A stretch of 6,244 nucleotides of DNA from Candidatus Methanophagales archaeon (GTDB lineage Archaea > Halobacteriota > Syntropharchaeia > Alkanophagales > Methanospirareceae). Made by a program: the position numbers and the translations under genes. Below the pieces are notes generated by a model. It was not told where the DNA came from, did no database searches, and saw nothing but the letters and a program-made list of their open reading frames with translations. This document shows positions 1-4,938 of this stretch, one piece after another; within the stretch, counting starts at the first letter, position 1; every line of letters starts with the position of its first letter. Location: the NCBI GenBank assembly GCA_023131215.1, contig JAGLZV010000108.1, forward strand, positions 1 to 6,244, given 5' to 3'.

Positions 1-143
1 CCCGCAGGTCCGGAAAAGATAAGATGCGGTAGGTTTCTTTTCCTGACATAAGACTGAAGATTATTTATTATGGCGTTCTGCCCTGCCACCTCTTCCAGCT
101 TCCTTGGTCTGTATTTCTCAGTCCATATCTCTTCTCTCTGCAT
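1..143 (-). CDS. rfcS: Replication factor C small subunit, 5' end only (partial)
   Basis: This is the first 47 complete codons of a clamp-loader ATPase subunit, read on the minus strand and cut by the left window edge. The translation has the archaeal/eukaryotic RFC small-subunit N-terminus: IWTEKYRPRKLEEVAGQ at residues 6-22, then KRNLPHLIFSGPAG, which enters the Walker A P-loop as the sequence runs out. RFC small subunits form, with the large subunit, the ATP-driven loader that opens PCNA and places it on primed DNA. The ATG at 143-141 is the likely start, because an in-frame TAG lies two codons upstream and the WTEKYRP block is at its usual distance from the N-terminus. It is divergent from marC across a 221-base intergenic region. 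Its presence marks this end as core archaeal chromosome. Identification is firm; completeness cannot be judged. Confidence 0.93.
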   Translation of the reverse strand, partial: MQREEIWTEKYRPRKLEEVAGQNAIINNLQSYVRKRNLPHLIFSGPA

Positions 144-205
144 CTTCTAGTACACTTTTTCTTTTTATTTTGTATACTGATAAAGTATAACTTCCTTCTA
201 TTTAA

Positions 206-300
206 GACGCGGATTTACACTGATTTACGTGGACTTATTTAAATTTAAGTTTGACATTGTTGATTTTTATCATCTGTGTTAATCTGCGTTAATCTGTGTC
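206..300. repeat. Degenerate inverted repeat of a GTTAATCTG-type tandem unit
   Basis: Two 29-base arms (206-234 and 272-300) lie in opposite orientation around a 37-base AT-rich spacer. Comparing the reverse complement of the left arm with the right arm by eye gives 19 of 29 identical positions. Each arm is built from about ten-base units: in the right arm, GTTAATCTGC is followed by GTTAATCTGT. The two arms could form an imperfect cruciform. The rest of 144-364 is AT-rich, without an ORF, and presumably holds the divergent promoters of rfcS and marC. A TTTAAA at 335-340 lies about 25 bases before the marC ATG and could be its TATA box. The repeat resembles dispersed noncoding repeats I recall from environmental genomes, but that link is from memory only. 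Confidence 0.65.
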
Positions 301-364
301 GAAAAAATAATTTATTTTCTTGCAAAACACTTTCTTTAAAGAAAAGTTTTAACATAAAGATATT

Positions 365-964
365 ATGGATTTAAATCTGGCTTTTGGATTGTTGTTGGTG
401 AAGGTGTTTATCATGCTATTCGTGATAATGGACCCTTCAGGCAATATTCCCATATTTATGGCGCTAACGAAAGGTATGAGGAAGGAAGAAAGGAAAAAGG
501 AGCTTAATTACGCTGTTTTGGTTGCTACAATTCTACTCCTCCTGTTTGCCTTTCTTGGAAAGATTATTCTATCTGTGTTGGGCATAACTACAAATAGCTT
601 TATGATAGCAGGCGGCATCCTTCTTTTGTTCTTCTCCTTTGATCTTTTACGCGGTGAGCACAAATATGTGGCTAGTGGAGAATCCGGAGCGGGAGTAGGT
701 GCAGTTCCCTTAGGAACTCCTTTGCTCGCCGGTCCTGGTGCTATAACGGCTGTTATGGTGATAATACAAAAAGAGGGAGTTCTTTTTGTTCTTTTTGCTA
801 TTTTCTCCGCTATCATCGCAACAAGGGTCGTATTAGGGCAATCAGAAAGGATACATCAGATATTAGGGAAAGTAGGGTCGGAAGTGTTAAGCCGCGTAAT
901 GGGGATAATAGTTGCGGCAATTGCAATAGAGTTTATTGCGGGAGGGATAGTAGGGATGTTTTGA
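365..964 (+). CDS. marC: MarC-family integral membrane protein
   Basis: A 199-residue, almost entirely hydrophobic protein with about six membrane segments, the normal length and topology for the MarC family (COG2095, NAAT superfamily). Two family hallmarks are visible: MDPSGNIPIF at residues 22-31, at the end of the first helix, and PLGTPLLAGPGA at 115-126, the conserved proline-rich re-entrant-like segment. The C-terminal block, around residues 175-195 (LSRVMGIIVAAIAIEFIAGG), is also typical. The protein sits in the cytoplasmic membrane. Its substrate is not established; the old link to multiple antibiotic resistance in E. coli was not upheld, so no drug role should be inferred. The ATG at 365 places the first helix correctly and has no clear ribosome binding site, consistent with a short-leader or leaderless mRNA. 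It converges with the methyltransferase gene downstream. Confidence 0.9.
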   Translation: MDLNLAFGLLLVKVFIMLFVIMDPSGNIPIFMALTKGMRKEERKKELNYAVLVATILLLLFAFLGKIILSVLGITTNSFMIAGGILLLFFSFDLLRGEHKYVASGESGAGVGAVPLGTPLLAGPGAITAVMVIIQKEGVLFVLFAIFSAIIATRVVLGQSERIHQILGKVGSEVLSRVMGIIVAAIAIEFIAGGIVGMF

Positions 965-969
965 TAAAT

Positions 970-995
970 ACAAAAAGATGGGTTCTGTTGAACCC
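970..995 (-). terminator. Hairpin plus T-run, terminator of the R-M operon
   Basis: GGGTTC at 980-985 and GAACCC at 990-995 form a perfect 6-bp stem with a 4-base loop. On the minus strand it is followed within three bases by CTTTTTG, so a transcript leaving the methyltransferase gene would meet a hairpin and then a U-run. It lies between two convergent genes, where a terminator is expected. Archaeal termination depends mainly on the T-run, so the stem may be incidental. Confidence 0.5.
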
Positions 996-1024
996 CTGGA
1001 CTTTCTTGATGTTGCAAAACGCCA

Positions 1025-1963
1025 TTACTTATTAACCTCTCTATTGAACTCAAATAATTTTGGTGATTTAAATTCCATTATACAGTCCCTGATTCGTCTT
1101 TCTGCCAATTTTACATAATCTTCATCTACGTCATACCCCGCATAATGTCGTTTCGTTTTTATTGCTGCTATCGCAGCTTGTCCGCTCCCAATAAATGGGT
1201 CTAAAACAACCTCTCCTTCAAAAGTATAAAGTTGAATCAATCTATAAGGTAACTCCACAGGGAAAGGTGCTGGATGTCCCACTTTACGAGCGGATTCTGC
1301 TGAAAACGTCCAAACACTTTTAGTAAACTCAAGAAATTCTTCTTTAGAAATAGTGTTTTTTCTTTTGCTGTTATTTTTTCTGCTAAATGTGCCCTTAGAA
1401 AAAACTAAAATATATTCATGAATATCTCTCAAAGTCGGATTAGCAGCAGAAAGCCAGCTTCCCCATGCAGTTGATGGGCTTGCACTTGAAGCTTTATTCC
1501 ATATAATCTCTCCTCTCATCAGAAATCCCAAATCAAGCATATCTTTCACGATAAAAGCATGGAGAGGGATATAAGGTTTCCTTCCTAAATTTGCTATATT
1601 AATGCATGCCCTTCCCCCTGGAATAAGTACTCTATGAACTTCTTTCCACACCCCTTTTAAAAATTCTAAGTATTCTTCAAGTGTAAAATCCTCATCATAT
1701 TCTTTCCCAACATTGTAAGGTGGCGAGGTCACCATTAGATGAATACTATTATCAGGTAGCTCTTCCATATTTTCAGAAGATTTACAAAAGATTTTATCCA
1801 TGAACCGCGGAGGGATATAATTTTCTGCATATTTGACTTTCTGCTCCAGTGGTAACCCTGCATATAATTTGCTCGCATAAAATGCGGAAGAATCGTGATT
1901 TATTCTACCGGGGGAACCAAATGAGCTTGTTTGAGTTCCTCTTTTACTTCGATTAGCCTTCAT
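1025..1963 (-). CDS. Beta-class DNA methyltransferase (SPPY, probable N4-cytosine) of a type II R-M system
   Basis: A 312-residue SAM-dependent amino-methyltransferase that should protect the host from the neighbouring endonuclease. Motifs run in beta-class order: catalytic motif IV TSPPY at residues 79-83; a variable target-recognition region around 150-220; motif X HPAPFPVELP at 230-239; and SAM-binding motif I DPFIGSGQ at 255-262. SPPY is commonest in N4-cytosine enzymes. If the partner cuts CGCG as ThaI does, cytosine is the only possible target for an amino-methyltransferase, which agrees. The reading frame is open back to an ATG at 2041, but the start chosen is the ATG at 1963-1961. It has GGAGGG (1978-1973) nine bases upstream, whereas the upstream ATG has no comparable site. 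An ATG at 1969 is the alternative, but only three bases from that site. The gene overlaps the endonuclease stop by 11 bases, implying translational coupling. Confidence 0.9.
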   Translation of the reverse strand: MKANRSKRGTQTSSFGSPGRINHDSSAFYASKLYAGLPLEQKVKYAENYIPPRFMDKIFCKSSENMEELPDNSIHLMVTSPPYNVGKEYDEDFTLEEYLEFLKGVWKEVHRVLIPGGRACINIANLGRKPYIPLHAFIVKDMLDLGFLMRGEIIWNKASSASPSTAWGSWLSAANPTLRDIHEYILVFSKGTFSRKNNSKRKNTISKEEFLEFTKSVWTFSAESARKVGHPAPFPVELPYRLIQLYTFEGEVVLDPFIGSGQAAIAAIKTKRHYAGYDVDEDYVKLAERRIRDCIMEFKSPKLFEFNREVNK

Positions 1964-2597
1964 CCTCATCTTCCCTCCAATAATCCACCCACCTTTTGTA
2001 TGGATTGTAATCCACTTCTGTTTTTTGCCAGAATATTTCAATAACCTCAGACATATCGTCTTCAGCTAAACTTGATAATGCTTCCTTAGTTATCTCCACA
2101 CCTCTTGGATTTGTTCCTGGTTTAGGAAGTTTGATATATCCTTCTTTGCCTATTCTGTCAAAAAGTCTTTTCTGTGATTCTAAGGGTAGGTAATAAAATC
2201 CTCCTGTCCCGCCCCAATTAATCTGTATAAGCAAAATGTCACAGTGTGGATAATAGTTTTCACGGAATTCCCTTGCCTTTTGAGTATCAACCGTCCATAT
2301 AAGTTTAACTCCACCAAATCCTCTACTTGTTATCGTTTTGATGGATACAGGCTTGCCAAACAATCTTACATCAACCTCTGGTTCTGTTATAGGAATTTCT
2401 GTCTCCACATTTGCTTCTCCAAATTTATAGATGAGCAAAGCGACAATTATCCTCTCACGAAGAGAGCCAACTTCCATTCCTATCGTTCCTGCTCTTGAGC
2501 TTTCTAATTCCGCAAGCTGAAACAAATAGGGTAGGCGTGTTTTAATTCTATTTACGAGTTTTTCATCCTCAAATATTTCTATTAGGCGGCCGGACAT
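1953..2597 (-). CDS. ThaI-like type II restriction endonuclease
   Basis: A 214-residue protein encoded immediately before the methyltransferase. From memory it resembles the ThaI family of archaeal restriction enzymes (ThaI from Thermoplasma acidophilum cuts CGCG): ELESSRAGTIGMEVGSLRER at 30-49, EIPITEPEVDVRLFGKPVSI at 67-86, and CDILLIQINWGGTGGFYYLP at 119-138. The central segment fits a PD-(D/E)xK nuclease core, with D76 followed eight residues later by S85-I-K87. Glu48 could supply the additional acidic residue. The enzyme would act in the cytoplasm as a dimer on unmethylated foreign DNA. GGAGGA (2610-2605), seven bases before the ATG, supports the start. By eye the window contains seven CGCG sites, including ones in rfcS-marC and the accessory region, so the motif is not avoided here. 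The specificity is inferred, not shown. Confidence 0.8.
   Translation of the reverse strand: MSGRLIEIFEDEKLVNRIKTRLPYLFQLAELESSRAGTIGMEVGSLRERIIVALLIYKFGEANVETEIPITEPEVDVRLFGKPVSIKTITSRGFGGVKLIWTVDTQKAREFRENYYPHCDILLIQINWGGTGGFYYLPLESQKRLFDRIGKEGYIKLPKPGTNPRGVEITKEALSSLAEDDMSEVIEIFWQKTEVDYNPYKRWVDYWREDEDEG
1973..1978 (-). promoter_or_regulatory. Ribosome binding site inside the endonuclease gene
   Basis: GGAGGG on the minus strand lies within the last codons of the endonuclease gene, nine bases before the ATG at 1963. It decides the methyltransferase start and argues against the longer frame from 2041. Confidence 0.6.
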
Positions 2598-2600
2598 TTT

Positions 2601-2666
2601 TTATTCCTCCACATAGCCAAAATGGCGTATTTTTTTACCTGTACCCTTATTTTTAATCTTACCCAT
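2601..2666 (-). CDS. Possible 21-residue basic leader peptide of the R-M operon
   Basis: An ATG-initiated ORF of 21 codons (MGKIKNKGTGKKIRHFGYVE plus one final E) ends in a TAA only three bases before the endonuclease ATG and runs through the endonuclease ribosome binding site (2610-2605). It is rich in Lys/Arg. A candidate TATA box at 2696-2688 would place transcription initiation close to its first base, so it would be read from a leaderless mRNA. Translation through the binding site could couple expression of the endonuclease to this peptide. I recognise no family, and an ORF this short can arise by chance. Confidence 0.3.
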   Translation of the reverse strand: MGKIKNKGTGKKIRHFGYVEE

Positions 2667-2687
2667 AGCATTATTACTTGCATCTTA

Positions 2688-2696
2688 CATAAAAAG
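2688..2696 (-). promoter_or_regulatory. Candidate TATA box of the R-M operon
   Basis: On the minus strand this reads CTTTTTATG. Initiation about 26 bases downstream would fall near 2666, the first base of the short leader ORF. The region is shared with the upstream sequence of tRNA-Thr, so the two promoters would be divergent and close. The match to the archaeal TTTATATA consensus is moderate. Confidence 0.35.
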
Positions 2697-2729
2697 ATAA
2701 ACATAGAAAATAAACTAATAGAAACAATA

Positions 2730-2803
2730 GCCTCGGTAGCTTAGCTTGGATGAGCGGCTGATTTGTAATCAGCAGGTCGAGGGTTCAAATCCCTCCCGGG
2801 GCT
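2730..2803 (+). tRNA. tRNA-Thr (anticodon UGU)
   Basis: A complete cloverleaf can be drawn. The acceptor stem GCCTCGG (2730-2736) pairs with CCGGGGC (2796-2802) over 7 bp with one T-G pair. The D stem is 2739-2742/2752-2755 with a 9-base loop. The anticodon stem GCTGA/TCAGC (2757-2761/2769-2773) carries loop TTTGTAA, with anticodon TGT at 2764-2766 reading ACA threonine codons. There is a 5-base variable loop, and the T arm GAGGG/CCCTC (2779-2783/2791-2795) has loop TTCAAAT. The discriminator at 2803 is T (U73), as usual for archaeal tRNA-Thr. CCA is not encoded and no intron is present. It lies between the R-M operon and the accessory region, and tRNA 3' ends are common integration targets. 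Confidence 0.96.
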
Positions 2804-2831
2804 TATAAGCAGATGTTTAAAGCCCTTCAAA

Positions 2832-3089
2832 TTACTGTTTTCTTCGCTTTCTCTCTTCTTCTAAAAATTCGAGGTATCTCTCGCCGATTTCCGGATGTCC
2901 TTCAACCAAATTAAGAAAATCCATCATGAATCTGATGCTTCTATCCTCATATTTCTCTATTTCTAAGACCCGCCTTACACAGTACTCTATCGCTTGGCTT
3001 CTGTTTGAAAATCCCCTTCGCTTTCCTATTTCCTCGTCCACCCCACGAACGATTTCTTCCTCCATCGATATGCTAAATCTGATTTTCAT
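2832..3089 (-). CDS. Ribbon-helix-helix (CopG/MetJ/Arc-like) transcriptional regulator
   Basis: An 85-residue protein whose N-terminus matches the RHH fold: a beta strand KIRFSIS (2-8), a first helix (about 10-22), a turn GFSNRSQ (26-32), and a second helix running through residue 43. RHH proteins pair their strands in a dimer that reads the DNA major groove. The charged helical C-terminus (about 50-84) may mediate oligomerisation or partner binding. It could be a self-regulating repressor or an antitoxin, but no toxin gene lies beside it on this strand. It is transcribed towards the tRNA and divergently from the small-gene operon. A strong TATA box (3122-3113) and a pair of GTGAAA half-sites lie just before the start, suggesting autoregulation. 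The ATG at 3089 is almost leaderless. Function is inferred from the fold and position. Confidence 0.85.
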   Translation of the reverse strand: MKIRFSISMEEEIVRGVDEEIGKRRGFSNRSQAIEYCVRRVLEIEKYEDRSIRFMMDFLNLVEGHPEIGERYLEFLEEERKRRKQ

Positions 3090-3093
3090 TCAT

Positions 3094-3109
3094 GTGAAAT
3101 ATTGTGAAA
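3094..3109. promoter_or_regulatory. Candidate RHH operator: two GTGAAA half-sites 10 bp apart
   Basis: GTGAAA occurs at 3094-3099 and again at 3104-3109, spaced exactly one helical turn, between the TATA box of the RHH gene and its start codon. Direct half-sites at such spacing are typical RHH operators, and occupancy here would block initiation. That the neighbouring RHH protein binds is inferred. Confidence 0.5.
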
Positions 3110-3112
3110 GGG

Positions 3113-3122
3113 TATATATAAA
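3113..3122 (-). promoter_or_regulatory. TATA box of the RHH gene
   Basis: The minus strand reads TTTATATATA, essentially the archaeal box A consensus. Initiation about 25 bases downstream falls near 3092, three bases from the ATG, so the mRNA is probably leaderless. Confidence 0.65.
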
Positions 3123-3150
3123 ACTTCCGATTTTTTCATATTTCGTAATC

Positions 3151-3159
3151 TTTATTTAA
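3151..3159 (+). promoter_or_regulatory. Candidate TATA box of the small-gene operon
   Basis: TTTATTTAA lies about 60 bases before the first operon start codon, giving predicted initiation near 3180. That point is the edge of a 6-bp inverted repeat (GAAGAT 3180-3185, ATCTTC 3193-3198), which could be an operator or a 5'-end hairpin. It is back to back with the RHH promoter, about 30 bases away. Confidence 0.4.
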
Positions 3160-3211
3160 CCCCCAAACCAATTTTATGTGAAGATATATGAAATCTTCAT
3201 CCGGAGGCGAT

Positions 3212-3388
3212 ATGAAAAAGATGGAAGAAAAGCGAGCTATTCATGCGCGGTTGGACCTGTTCCCTGGCGACCCCGCATATGATAAGTATATAGAAATAAA
3301 AAAGTACTCAGGACTGCTGAGCCATGCGGAGTTACTAAGGCATCTTGTGATGCGATTTCGGCTGCCTAAAAAGGGAGGCGATTCCTGA
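3212..3388 (+). CDS. Small protein with possible RHH-like fold, operon gene 1
   Basis: A 58-residue basic protein of no family I can name. Its outline resembles a minimal RHH domain: a strand-like AIHARLDLF (9-17), a first amphipathic helix (about 20-33), a turn at YSGLLS, then a second helix AELLRHLVMRFRL (about 38-50). If so, it would be a second small DNA-binding protein divergent from the first. The start chosen is the ATG at 3212, just after GGAGGCGAT (GGAGG at 3203-3207), a strong but tightly spaced ribosome binding site. An in-frame ATG at 3188 has no binding site and lies inside an inverted repeat, and an ATG at 3221 is a third choice. Its TGA shares one base with the next ATG (TGATG), so the two genes are translationally coupled. 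Confidence 0.65.
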   Translation: MKKMEEKRAIHARLDLFPGDPAYDKYIEIKKYSGLLSHAELLRHLVMRFRLPKKGGDS

Positions 3389-3585
3389 TGGTTATCAAAA
3401 GCGAAAGCGAAGACGGTGTCTTTCCTCGTAGCACGGAAGATCTCGACAACCTTAGTGATGAAGCGCAAGCAAAACTACAAGCATTCAGCGAAAAGTATAG
3501 CGATTTGATCAGCAATGCGAGTCTGCTACCGCAACCGCTGAGAGCGATTGCGGAGTTCGTGAAGAAAGAAGGAGGAAGAGAATAA
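3388..3585 (+). CDS. Small acidic helical protein, operon gene 2
   Basis: A 65-residue protein I do not recognise. It is rich in Asp, Glu, Ser and Ala and looks mainly helical after an acidic, flexible N-terminus. The segment LSDEAQAKLQAFSEKYSDLI (22-41) is amphipathic, and a second helix covers about 49-61 (PLRAIAEFVKK). There are no cysteines, signal peptide or membrane segment, so it should be cytoplasmic. GGAGG at 3374-3378, nine bases before the ATG, and the TGATG overlap with the preceding gene are good evidence that it is translated. Such small acidic proteins in archaeal mobile elements are often partners of DNA-binding proteins, but nothing here shows that directly. Confidence 0.65.
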   Translation: MVIKSESEDGVFPRSTEDLDNLSDEAQAKLQAFSEKYSDLISNASLLPQPLRAIAEFVKKEGGRE

Positions 3586-3586
3586 A

Positions 3587-3763
3587 ATGCGCAACAATCA
3601 TTTCAGCACTGCTATCGATGCAGAAGCTTCCGAATTGCTCAGCGAGAAAGCGATAAAACTCGGCGTGGATAAGAAGACTATCGCAATTATTTGGCCAGAT
3701 GAAGATGCGGTTCTGATTTCGGAATATGCTCGGAGAAGGTACGAAGGCAATACCGGAAAGTGA
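3587..3763 (+). CDS. Small hypothetical protein, operon gene 3
   Basis: A 58-codon ORF, easily missed for its size. It starts at an ATG one base after the preceding TAA and is preceded by GGAGG at 3571-3575, an 11-base spacing. The product begins MRNNHFSTAIDAEASELLSE, a strand-then-helix pattern. A segment LGVDKKTIAIIWPDEDAVLI (25-44) follows, and it ends in a basic helix EYARRRYEG. I recognise no family. The strand-helix-helix outline would again suit a small DNA-binding or antitoxin-like domain, but that is speculation. The near-zero spacing on both sides, the binding site and coding-like codon use support a real gene. Its TGA overlaps a GTG that opens the next small ORF. Confidence 0.6.
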   Translation: MRNNHFSTAIDAEASELLSEKAIKLGVDKKTIAIIWPDEDAVLISEYARRRYEGNTGK

Positions 3764-3870
3764 CGTTGTATCGTTTTGTAATTCACGAGAACAGCTCACG
3801 AGCGCAAGTAAAAGCCAAGGTCAACGGAGACAACGAAATCTATTTCAAAGAGGCGCGGCTTCACTCTTAA
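3760..3870 (+). CDS. Possible 36-residue protein, operon gene 4, maybe frameshifted
   Basis: A GTG at 3760 overlaps the preceding stop in the arrangement GTGA, the usual sign of coupling, and opens 36 codons (VTLYRFVIHENSSRAQVKAK and so on). The translation alternates like beta strands and reads as protein. Just beyond, a different frame contains GFTLKPDGFYPIP followed by TAA at 3896-3898, also protein-like. A longer ancestral gene broken by an indel near 3855-3866 is therefore possible. There is no strong ribosome binding site and no recognisable family. Without it, 3764-3925 would be the only sizeable gap in the operon. Confidence 0.4.
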   Translation: MTLYRFVIHENSSRAQVKAKVNGDNEIYFKEARLHS

Positions 3871-3925
3871 GCCTGATGGTTTCTATCCTATCCCTTAAAA
3901 TACCTTCCACCCAACAGGCGGAGAT

Positions 3926-4600
3926 ATGGAGCTCGTGAATCAAGAAATAACTCTCTTCGCCTGCCCTCTTTGCGATTTCTCAGATGAGGATTACGATGCA
4001 GTGCTCAGTCATATCTGGGATGCCCATGAAGATGAAGCCACCGATGCAATGCGACCCGTTGAAATCGGCGAGGTAGATGAGAAAGCGGGAAAAGGTTATG
4101 TGGAACTTTTCAAAGCCGAAAAGGAAGAGAGAAAAGAGGGGGATCATGTTTGCTCATACGAATCGGAGAAAATTATCGAAACGATTTCCTCCATGCAAAC
4201 AGAAATCCGAGAACTGAGAAAAGAAAACCATTTCTTACATAACGAGCTATCAAGGATTTCGGAAACGACTGCTTATCTAAAAAAATCGCTTGCAGAAGAA
4301 GCACATCAGCACGGTCAGACCCGCCAAAAAATCGCAAAGTTGGAGGCGTACCTAACAACGAAAAATAATGGAAGGCGTCGAGATTTTGATCTGCTTGCGG
4401 TGGATCTCAAGAAAGAGGTCTTGAGAAGAGGAAGAAAAGGTATGGGTTACAGTGACATCATGTTCTTCTGCCGGTTCAAATCACCCCAAGAGGCTTATCG
4501 TCTTATGGATCATACAACCACGATGTTCGGCGATGAGGTAAGATTGCACAAGTCAAATTCTCATAAACAGTGTAAGAAGCTTGTCCCGTTTCAAAAATGA
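3926..4600 (+). CDS. C2H2 zinc-finger, coiled-coil, winged-helix-like protein
   Basis: A 224-residue protein in three parts. Residues 13-34 form a C2H2 zinc finger, C-x2-C-x12-H-x4-H (Cys13, Cys16, His29, His34). An acidic linker follows. Residues about 82-145 are a long heptad-rich coiled coil, with Leu/Ile every three or four residues and many Glu/Lys/Arg. The C-terminal part (about 155-208, DLLAVDLKKEVLRRGRKGMG and on to EVRLHKS) looks like a winged helix-turn-helix. Such single-finger proteins are frequent in archaeal viruses and plasmids. This one probably dimerises through the coil and binds DNA, acting as a regulator or architectural factor; no target is known. It closes the small-gene operon. 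The ATG at 3926 follows GGAG (3920-3923) very closely; a GTG at 3935 is a possible alternative. The coding strand is strongly purine-rich (47 of 60 bases in 4081-4140). Confidence 0.75.
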   Translation: MELVNQEITLFACPLCDFSDEDYDAVLSHIWDAHEDEATDAMRPVEIGEVDEKAGKGYVELFKAEKEERKEGDHVCSYESEKIIETISSMQTEIRELRKENHFLHNELSRISETTAYLKKSLAEEAHQHGQTRQKIAKLEAYLTTKNNGRRRDFDLLAVDLKKEVLRRGRKGMGYSDIMFFCRFKSPQEAYRLMDHTTTMFGDEVRLHKSNSHKQCKKLVPFQK

Positions 4601-4628
4601 ACCCCTCCGACCACGCCTATCCTGCCCT

Positions 4629-4645
4629 ATTTCATTCTTATTTTG
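4629..4645 (+). terminator. T-rich tract after the small-gene operon
   Basis: ATTTCATTCTTATTTTG begins about 30 bases after the zinc-finger gene stop. Oligo-T tracts are the normal archaeal termination signal, and no stem-loop accompanies it. It marks the likely end of the operon before the TBP-like gene. Confidence 0.4.
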
Positions 4646-4673
4646 TTAATGGAGAATCCCATAGCTTTAGGTT

Positions 4674-4866
4674 ATTCACATGTTAAGAATGGAAAAATAT
4701 GAAGGCACCACCTAAAAACTGCTAAAATCTAATATGCAAGGATGTGCATGTCGCTAAATAGGAATAAGGTTAGTTATGGGAAGGGAAGGAGAGTGAAGAA
4801 TAATATATATATGTTATGGTTAGGAAAAAGGCTAAGGAAAGAAGAAGTTGTTCTTAACATGTGAAT
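4674..4866. repeat. Perfect 16-bp inverted repeat, arms 161 bases apart
   Basis: ATTCACATGTTAAGAA at 4674-4689 is the exact reverse complement of 4851-4866. Each arm is itself nearly palindromic around ACATGT. They can therefore be read as two copies of one protein-binding site in opposite orientation, or as terminal inverted repeats of a 193-base unit with no coding capacity. Confidence 0.75.
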
Positions 4867-4910
4867 TCGGGAGTGAAGAAAAAAGCTATCTTATCCTATT
4901 GCGAAAGTTA

Positions 4911-4918
4911 TTTATATT
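4911..4918 (+). promoter_or_regulatory. TATA box of the TBP-like gene
   Basis: TTTATATT with a purine/A-rich BRE-like CGAAAG at 4902-4907 lies about 25 bases before the ATG at 4939. Initiation would fall on or next to that ATG, a leaderless arrangement. It is the main argument for that start codon. Confidence 0.55.
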
Positions 4919-4938
4919 CCTTTGTGTTATCTTTTGTT

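Larger units (their letters stand above)
4601..4938. other. 338-base noncoding regulatory stretch before the TBP-like gene
   Basis: No convincing gene lies here. Visible content is as follows: the T-rich tract at the left; a 16-bp perfect inverted repeat (4674-4689 and 4851-4866) enclosing 161 bases; a small ATGCA/TGCAT inverted repeat at 4734-4749; a purine-rich run 4770-4800 leading into an AT-only box (AATATATATAT, 4802-4812) that could be a distal promoter; and GAGTGAAGAA repeated exactly 80 bases apart (4791-4800 and 4871-4880). A frame is open from a GTG at 4861 into the TBP-like gene, but the segment it would add resembles nothing in TBPs and contains that gene's probable promoter. Confidence 0.6.

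Noticed and set aside
508..816. Minus-strand ORF opposite marC
   Set aside because: Antisense shadow of a gene with clear family motifs; the translation shows no recognisable features.
2926..3159. Plus-strand ORF opposite the RHH gene
   Set aside because: Antisense shadow running through the RHH promoter and operator.
3509..3799. Minus-strand ORFs opposite the small-gene operon
   Set aside because: No promoter or ribosome binding site on that strand, and the plus-strand genes are coupled with good signals.
3726..3938. 70-codon plus-strand ORF
   Set aside because: It overlaps the end of the better supported 58-codon gene in another frame, has no ribosome binding site, and its low-complexity translation does not look like a protein.
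4472..4498. Sequence resembling the tRNA-Thr 3' end (GGTTCAAATC then GGCTTAT), a possible attachment-site copy
   Set aside because: It lies inside the winged-helix-like part of the zinc-finger gene, where the coding frame is intact, and it has several mismatches and a gap in the middle. Chance similarity is likelier than an att site.
4811..4864. 17-codon ORF before the TBP-like gene
   Set aside because: Too short, starts inside an AT-only box, and no signal beyond chance supports it.
4861..4938. GTG-initiated 26-residue extension of the TBP-like protein
   Set aside because: The GTG lies in the inverted-repeat arm without a ribosome binding site, and a TATA box at 4911-4918 points to initiation at the ATG at 4939.
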